DNA of 64,000 bases from Odontocerum albicorne (lineage: Eukaryota > Arthropoda > Insecta > Trichoptera > Odontoceridae). The stretch is taken from contig OX463846.1 of the NCBI GenBank assembly GCA_949825065.1, positions 4,111,366 to 4,175,365 of the forward strand, read 5' to 3'. Within the stretch, counting starts at the first letter, position 1. The number at the start of each line of letters is the position of its first letter. The notes below the pieces were generated by a model that was given only the letters and a program-made list of their open reading frames with translations, was not told the origin of the DNA and ran no database searches. Below are positions 62,501-64,000 of the stretch, piece by piece. A program made the position numbers and the translations under genes.

Positions 62501-63540
62501 TTATGGAGGAATACCTAAAATCTTAACCTTGTATTTATAATATTTATAGAGATATTGATGGTTATTAGAAGCAACGTTTAGAAGATACCCAACACAGGGA
62601 AGGAAAGGTTAAACATGTAGTGAAAAAATTACACAAACATTCATATCATCAAACTGTGTCCCTTTCAGTGTATGCAGAGAGGACTTTACGCTTTTCTATC
62701 CAAACACGAAACTTTCGCTTCCTCGACATTCATACATCTCATCATGTACAATCATATATTATTTGTGCTTCTTACTTTAACTCCAATGAAACTGAAAAGA
62801 AACTAAAATGATATGTTTTAAATATGAAATTGATTAACCACTTAATGCCCTTGAACGAGACCCTCTCGCGCGCCAAATGTGTTCCAATCTCCACTATCCC
62901 GAGTCACGCTCGCTTGTCTCGACTTGCAGTGTTCTAATTTTAGCTAACACGTGTAACGCTCGTCAGTCGTTTGCATTTATTTATTGTAAATTTGCCAGCA
63001 GTTGTTGTGAGTGGTCGTGTTTTGTGTTGCTTATTTCGTATTCATGATATTGTTTTCGTGTTTACGTAGGTCTATGTTTAACACCGTGCTTTCAAATCTA
63101 CCATACCAAATTGAATTTTTAATTCTTCTTCATTTTTTTTTTAAATTAAAATATGTTTAAATTGTTATGTTTCAATTGAAAAGTGTATAAACTTAAAACA
63201 AAACACATAAAAAACTTGATGTTTTTTTAAACCCTCTTTGTAAAAAAAATCCTAGCATTAAATGGTTAATAAACTTAATTAAAAATATGAAAGTTATTTT
63301 TTTCTTGTGAGCTTTGTGCAGTTTTTAGTACTCATGTTCAATACAAAAATATTTATACATAGTTATTTGAAGTAAACCACAAAAAATATTTACCTCCACA
63401 CCTAAATGCATTTTCTGTGTCAGATAATTTTTTAATATATTTGCACTTCTGATTGAGATTCTTCTAAATAAATTAAATTTTTTTACTAGTACAAAACAAT
63501 ACAAACAAATCCATTGTGGTAGATAATCAGCTTCAGCCAC
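41387..63540 (-). CDS. ZAD/C2H2 zinc-finger protein, nine exons (5' end outside window)
   Basis: Nine minus-strand exons (63540-63394, 61534-61346, 58025-57870, 54842-54573, 51710-51499, 46871-46758, 45882-45679, 43150-42934, 41599-41387) join in one frame to 573 residues ending in a stop. Junction phases agree at every splice (0,0,0,0,2,2,2,0). The N-terminal 49 residues are the second half of a ZAD (LPQWICLYCFVLVKKFNLFR), a zinc-binding dimerisation domain of arthropod zinc-finger proteins. Residues about 50-230 are linker with acidic stretches and a KKLKSKKSK nuclear-signal-like segment. Then follow 11 C2H2 fingers; two fingers are split by introns and are perfect only after splicing. Expected role: sequence-specific nuclear DNA-binding protein; target unknown. 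The gene start, ZAD first half and promoter are not in the window. Confidence 0.9.
41960..42105 (-). mobile_element. SINE main family, minus, in the zinc-finger intron
   Basis: ACAACCTGGTCGATTCATTG, CATGTAGAAATCTCTTCCAA and a head end CTTGGCCACGGAGGTCATC. Confidence 0.7.
42316..42759. repeat. Repeat family F, direct and inverted copies
   Basis: Two direct copies (42316-42485, 42488-42650) of TTGTAATTTGTTTTATCAAA ... ACCCTACCGGTTTCAAGGC ... CATCATCAGGGGAGCACAAA are followed by an inverted partial copy to 42759. Relatives are at 43298-43524 (inverted pair) and 54045-54125. The strand with GAAACCGGTAGGGTTATACC ends GTGTTTGAT. The superfamily is unknown; a Penelope-like element is a possibility. 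Confidence 0.7.
42934..43150 (-). CDS. Zinc-finger gene exon: fingers 8, 9 and start of 10
   Basis: FACSMCSSRYTNNLQLSLHV (DRVH), NPCPTCEAAFVSKKSLQAHV (RAVH), then ICETCGKGFS cut by donor TCT|GTGAGT in phase 0. Acceptor TTTTTCCAG. The exon is notably GC-richer than its introns. Confidence 0.9.
43298..43524. repeat. Repeat family F, head-to-head inverted pair
   Basis: An arm of about 95 bp (TTTTATCAAACATTGTTTAT ... GGGGAGCACAAACAAGAC) is followed by its complement (GTCTTGTTTGTGCTCCCC ... AACAGTGTTTGATAAAA), with about 10 bp between. It could form a long hairpin. Confidence 0.75.
43580..44300. mobile_element. Repeat family B, copy 3, with a LINE reverse-transcriptase YADD relic
   Basis: On the minus strand 43640-43755 reads GCSPLYVKEL, then MSGIKMSNGNVCGLLYADD and MLVLES. 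YADD is the catalytic motif of reverse transcriptases; a short internal loss removed part of the preceding motif. 43770-44290 is family B inverted relative to the copies at 717 and 38640, ending in an A/T tail. The opposite polarity of tail and YADD suggests two joined pieces. Confidence 0.65.
44476..44535. repeat. Family E MITE, end fragment
   Basis: TATAGTTCGGAAATTCTAGG, TGAGTCCTGTGACAGCTCAC and AATTTGCTCCAATACAA match one arm of the palindromic element at 12995. Confidence 0.7.
44755..45531 (+). mobile_element. pogo/Tigger-like element keeping only the DNA-binding domain
   Basis: Ends CAGTGAAATCCCGTTTTTAC and its complement at 45511-45531 (GTAAAAATGGGATTTCACTG) match at 19 of 20, with TA target duplication. 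The frame at 45231-45416 reads MSQKRKILSIQEKRKILEKV, then SRVSLARDLGIPITTLATII. This is the CENP-B/pogo N-terminal helix-turn-helix. After codon ~52 it jumps directly into 3' terminal sequence, so the CENP-B second domain and DDE domain are deleted. Located in a zinc-finger gene intron. Confidence 0.88.
45679..45882 (-). CDS. Zinc-finger gene exon: fingers 6 and 7
   Basis: Finishes finger 5 (TRH), then FSCDQCTKSFYLKENLKDHM (LVH) and FYCVECDLSYASQAKLNQHL with an unusual final His spacing (H-x7-H region NRGTKH). Acceptor TTTTTACAG, donor AC|GTGAGT in phase 2. If unspliced, translation would stop at the TGA inside the donor. Confidence 0.87.
45955..46215 (-). mobile_element. LINE C-terminal fragment
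   Basis: The minus frame reads IRWGRQRRRYWCQHAQRMNS, RIPYIALHGVPDGRRPPGRP and KRWRDSW. This is a conserved LINE pol end in insects. Truncated on both sides; intronic. Confidence 0.75.
46275..46420. repeat. Low-copy repeat shared with 32740
   Basis: TATATAATGCTGTTTAGAGA and CTCAAGGGCGCTTTAACTC also occur, diverged, at 32740-32800. Confidence 0.35.
46450..46735 (-). mobile_element. LINE endonuclease (EEP) fragment
   Basis: The minus frame has LSMDSFYNRLFAAVRELPKR, DRTTVLDDFNGLMGF, then GYGTETMNGNGSRMVEF. This matches the endonuclease/exonuclease/phosphatase domain of LINEs (normally DFNA; here DFNG). It ends at a stop at 46453. It may derive from the same family as the C-terminal piece just left of it. 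Confidence 0.75.
46758..46871 (-). CDS. Zinc-finger gene exon: end of finger 4, most of finger 5
   Basis: Completes finger 4 (NRYTYTKHMRIH) and encodes YKCHLCPKVFLWKDNLNRHL before donor AC|GTGAGT in phase 2. Acceptor GGTTTACAG. Confidence 0.88.
47453..48726 (-). mobile_element. mariner element, nearly full length (1274 bp), frameshifted
   Basis: Ends TTAGGTGTACCGGAAAAGAA on both sides (about 28 of 30 bp matching) with TA flanks. Pieces in order on the minus strand are helix-turn-helix (EEFIRNIMLYHFMKKE, WFKQFKSGNFDLKNNPVSGR at 48351-48560), first catalytic Asp (IVTGDEKWV), WWDCKRIIYFE, second Asp (VFLQHDNARPHTS), and a third Asp 34 residues on (SPYSPDLAASDYHLF): a DD34D mariner. At least four frameshifts or stops make it inactive. 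Confidence 0.9.
48923..49468. mobile_element. Family E MITE, copy 2 (546 bp)
   Basis: TACTTAAAAAAATGTAGCAC and ACGGTTCCCGTGACAGTTCA at the left are matched inverted at the right (TGACGTTTCAAACGTCACAGG, CATCCTACATTTTCCCAAGTA), flanked by TA. It shares its centre with 12995 and 63822. Confidence 0.7.
49863..50481. mobile_element. MITE with 26-bp GC-rich inverted ends, TTAA-like target
   Basis: GGGCGCCCGCACACTAGGCA plus GCCTGG at the left and the exact complement at the right. The flanks are CTAA and TTAA, so a TTAA target with one change is plausible (Kolobok- or piggyBac-like). The ends are GC-rich with repeated GGCAGCC motifs; the centre is AT-rich and noncoding. Confidence 0.8.
50620..51375 (-). 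mobile_element. LINE reverse-transcriptase C-terminal half
   Basis: The minus frame 51353-50949 starts LGLRVNTGKTEYMWCND, then NKFRYLGATITSNGDLRTEL, LFNACVMPILLYGCESW and a frame break. Continuation in other frames keeps RTWQ and WSWLGHVLRM. It ends in a GATTGATTGATT tail near 50630. 5'-truncated, intronic. Confidence 0.82.
51499..51710 (-). CDS. Zinc-finger gene exon: fingers 2, 3 and start of 4
   Basis: Fingers FVCDLCSQRFSSRRNLNNHQ (ending ETH) and YGCRLCGKVVISRQNIMLHM (ending HTEH), then CELCHKLYK cut by donor AA|GTAATT in phase 2. A frame-shifted open frame over the same bases is a shadow. Confidence 0.88.
51810..51900 (+). mobile_element. tRNA-like SINE head
   Basis: TGGTATAACAGTTACC and the B box CAGGTTCGACTCCTGG are tRNA-like; no matching acceptor stem. 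Confidence 0.5.
51950..52866 (-). mobile_element. mariner-type element, internally deleted (917 bp)
   Basis: Ends CCTTGATCAAAAGTTTTAGG and its complement with one extra A at the right are flanked by TA. The minus strand encodes an N-terminus (ASTVHQRVCIRFCVKNEF, TLEMLEKCF, frameshift), then ENSKLTIRELAEDLNIAYGS and, after a deletion, KSPDLAPCDFFLFNRLKKPL and EDWIKRWRKCVAVDGEYF. This resembles the insect mariner group often named for human SETMAR. The block with catalytic Asp 1-2 is missing. Confidence 0.87.
53207..53375. mobile_element. Hairpin MITE: near-perfect 169-bp palindrome
   Basis: CAGTACCCGGCGGTAAGCAA ... GAGCGTCGTCTCTGTCGC pairs with its inverted copy (GACAAAGACGACGCTC ... TTACCGCCAGGTACTG) over about 78 bp per arm with few mismatches and almost no loop. 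TA duplications on both sides. Tigger/mariner-type MITE in a zinc-finger gene intron. Confidence 0.88.
53480..53600. repeat. 45-bp tandem repeat, 2.5 copies
   Basis: GACATACAGCAAATAATCAA plus TCAATAATTACATGACATAA repeated. Confidence 0.8.
54045..54125 (+). repeat. Repeat family F fragment
   Basis: CTGATGATAAGGTAAAAAGC, TTGAAACCGGTAGGGTTATA and GAAATAAACAGTGTTTGATT. Confidence 0.65.
54262..54515. repeat. 79-80-bp tandem repeat, three copies
   Basis: AAAACCGGAATAAACAAAAC, AGATGGTGACAAAAGGATAG and ATGTCATTATTTTCCAAA repeat three times almost without change. Confidence 0.9.
54573..54842 (-). CDS. Zinc-finger gene exon: finger 1
   Basis: 90 codons, acceptor TTTTTTAG, donor GCT|GTAAGT. Begins IKNYESRRKRLNN, passes a coiled-coil-like stretch (TRDEQMKELEKVRN), and ends with the finger HKCETCARGFAHEIVY, then KEHKLKH. 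Confidence 0.85.
54930..56655. repeat. 49-bp higher-order minisatellite, split by a piggyBac derivative
   Basis: Alternating 21- and 28-bp units of AATAGGTTTTTATACCATTT(T) and AATAGGTTTTTATACCATCC plus AGTATTTT run 54930-55295 and resume at 56597-56655. Confidence 0.87.
55296..56600 (-). mobile_element. piggyBac-like element keeping the N-terminal region only
   Basis: TTAACCTTTTTACGGCG at the left and CGCCATGAAAGAGTTAA at the right are imperfect inverted ends with TTAA duplications, landed in a TTAA of the minisatellite. The minus frame from MAKRNLTGEEIEDITVELD (55970) has the acidic N-terminus, then IFEYFLNKNIIENVVQQTNQ and SRIQRWVDTNVPEL, the start of the DDE_Tnp_1_7 region. It then runs into the 3' end: the catalytic Asp residues and Cys-rich C-terminus are deleted. 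Confidence 0.83.
56656..57869. other. Zinc-finger gene intron, nothing recognised
   Basis: Open frames on both strands at 57304-57622 show no family similarity or splice support. Confidence 0.35.
57870..58025 (-). CDS. Zinc-finger gene exon: acidic linker with basic end
   Basis: 52 codons from acceptor TTTTTTAG to donor AAG|GTTTGT: ESKYDPSSYYCLSADSTL, then KIDIKLEYDDGQFGASDDE and VKKLKSKKSK. The last part resembles a nuclear localisation signal. Phase 0 on both sides. Confidence 0.75.
58171..59331 (+). mobile_element. MITE family A, copy 4 (with a nested MITE)
   Basis: TTAACCCTTCCTTCTATG to GGAAGGGAAAGGTTAA, TTAA at both ends. Removing 58316-58837 leaves a normal family A element of about 640 bp. 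The GC-rich centre differs from the other copies (TTCTTCCTTCGAGG...GGGCATCCATTTG). Confidence 0.83.
58316..58837. mobile_element. TTAA MITE nested in MITE A copy 4
   Basis: TTAACACATTGTTTGCGGG and CCCGCAAACAATGTGTTAA are a perfect 19-bp inverted pair including the TTAA target. It lies exactly where the family A consensus reads ATATTAATAATAAT. 522 bp; contains a local TCTTATAAGA repeat cluster at about 58480-58525. No coding. Confidence 0.9.
59332..60446. other. Zinc-finger gene intron, little recognised
   Basis: Around 60195-60280, CTCACCTGATGATGAGACAG, TTGAAACGCATATTG and AATAAAGTGGAATAAACC resemble repeat family F in layout but not in sequence. Otherwise AT-rich. Confidence 0.35.
60447..61237 (+). 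mobile_element. hAT element relic with perfect 15-bp ends
   Basis: CAGGGGTCTCCAAAC and GTTTGGAGACCCCTG are an exact inverted pair, flanked by CTCTAATC / GTCTAATC (7 of 8). The frame at 60586-60942 keeps the hAT C-terminal segment FSTFGTTYLCEKTFSKMKY and SKLTDEHLKLLLIISTS. Zinc finger and most of the catalytic region are gone. Sequences next to the ends have the 'GGGCCACACTGAC' pattern seen in GTF2IRD2/ZBED-like hAT families. Confidence 0.88.
61346..61534 (-). CDS. Zinc-finger gene exon: linker 1
   Basis: 63 codons open in phase 0 between acceptor TTTTCTAG and donor TTG|GTGAGT. Starts ERKAILKRERETLPW, continues with IKLSQCKVNIIEC and an acidic/Asn-rich part. No domain. Identified by continuity of frame and splice sites. 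Confidence 0.75.
61860..61945 (+). mobile_element. SINE 3' fragment
   Basis: AATTTCCACAAGGCAATAAG then CCCACCAGATTGTACGATTC, the body end of the main SINE. Confidence 0.5.
61977..62612 (-). mobile_element. MITE family A, copy 5
   Basis: TTAACCCTTCCCTTACGG to GGGAAGGAAAGGTTAA, with TTAA at both ends. Orientation is opposite to copies 2-4; the centre is diverged (GGCAACGCTCACGGAACGGG). Confidence 0.8.
62620..62800. repeat. Repeat family H fragment
   Basis: GTGTATGCAGAGAGGACTTT and CGCTTCCTCGACATTCATAC resemble 26905 and 40130. Confidence 0.45.
62834..63269. mobile_element. TTAA-flanked MITE, 436 bp
   Basis: TTAACCACTTAATGC and GCATTAAATGGTTAA are inverted with one mismatch and end in TTAA. 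GC-rich next to the left end (GAGACCCTCTCGCGCGCC), AT-rich to the right. No coding. Next to the ZAD exon. Confidence 0.8.
63394..63540 (-). CDS. Zinc-finger gene exon: ZAD second half
   Basis: Acceptor TTTTCTGCAG, 49 codons, donor GAG|GTAAAT. The peptide LPQWICLYCFVLVKKFNLFR with RISIRSANILKN has the ZAD CxxC and following helix pattern. The first zinc CxxC of the ZAD should be in the next exon upstream (coordinate above 63540); none is recognisable before 64000. Confidence 0.82.
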
Positions 63541-63663
63541 CTGCAGAAAAAAAAAAAACAAATAACATTCAGTCCTGAGCACACATAAAAAAAAAGGACA
63601 GCAGAAAAAGACTGAGTTGATTTTATTATGAATTCAGTTCAATCTTTTGAATGAAATACAGTA

Positions 63664-63821
63664 CAGGCAGTCCTCGACTTTCGTACATTCTACTTTCGTA
63701 CAGAATTTAAAAGTTAGATTTTTATCAATATGTATCGCAAAAATGCGCGTACTTCCATCTAAAAACTGTCCCCTCCTCATCGACAATTAGTCATTAGTCC
63801 CTCCCCTCCTCTCCGACATTA
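63664..63821 (+). mobile_element. Possible Tigger-like end fragment
   Basis: TA then CAGGCAGTCCTCGACTTTCG; the CAG(T/G)-start plus 'TTTCGTACA' repeats are Tigger-like. The other end is not in the window or is replaced by the family E element. Confidence 0.4.
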
Positions 63822-64000
63822 TACTTGTAAAATTGTAGCATGGTCCCTGTGACAGTTCACAAATTTGCCCCAATACAATCTTGTAACGAGGTTCAGTAGT
63901 TTTAATTATTTTATCAACTTAAATATAAGCCTTGATTCTAATAAATAGCAAGTTATTTAAGTAAATACATTACATAAAAATAACAATAATGACAAAATAA
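63822..64000. mobile_element. Family E MITE, copy 3, cut by the window edge
   Basis: TACTTGTAAAATTGTAGCAT, then TGACAGTTCACAAATTTGCC and following bases match 48923 onward at about 95%. Confidence 0.75.

Overview
The window is AT-rich animal nuclear DNA, almost certainly from an insect. It has spliced genes with long introns, an arthropod-type ZAD plus C2H2 zinc-finger gene, tRNA-derived SINEs, and a dense layer of mariner/Tc1, piggyBac, hAT and pogo/Tigger elements and LINE debris. The LINE and SINE 3' ends (a 'GGTTGGAAGAGATTGCC...GCAATAA' type) fit Lepidoptera, but the order is an inference. There are no prokaryotic features.  Three host genes are supported. (1) Positions 48-4961, plus strand: the last two coding exons of an alpha-carbonic anhydrase, separated by a 4.6 kb intron full of repeats. 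(2) Positions 27611-30079, minus strand: a single-exon coding region for a secreted, asparagine-rich protein with 14 copies of a 13-residue NVNNYREPSFNGP-type repeat; its family is not recognised. (3) Positions 41387-63540, minus strand: nine exons of a ZAD/C2H2 zinc-finger protein that join in frame to 573 residues with 11 fingers. The first half of the ZAD lies beyond the right edge. Decayed extra finger copies lie just past its stop codon.  Layout: 0-5 kb carbonic anhydrase end with minisatellites and SINEs in the intron; 5-9 kb mariner and hAT remnants; 9-15.3 kb a solo-LTR candidate, LINE pieces and four different tandem arrays; 15.6-27.3 kb SINEs, a tandem SINE satellite, TTAA elements and a Tc1/mariner relic carrying a LINE tail; 27.6-30.1 kb the secreted repeat protein; 30.3-41 kb three mariner relics, a Tigger-like MITE, a LINE and a hAT MITE; 41.4-63.5 kb the zinc-finger gene, whose introns hold mariner, Tigger, piggyBac, hAT and MITE copies, many with intact terminal inverted repeats and target duplications.  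The genes do not form a functional cluster. The most notable material is the TTAA-flanked inverted-repeat elements (one family with five copies, plus four unrelated ones, one nested inside another), the SINE that became a tandem satellite, the repeat protein, and the zinc-finger gene's decayed finger cassette. I found no convincing new defence or regulatory system. Nearly all long open frames outside the three genes are transposon remnants or open frames through satellites.
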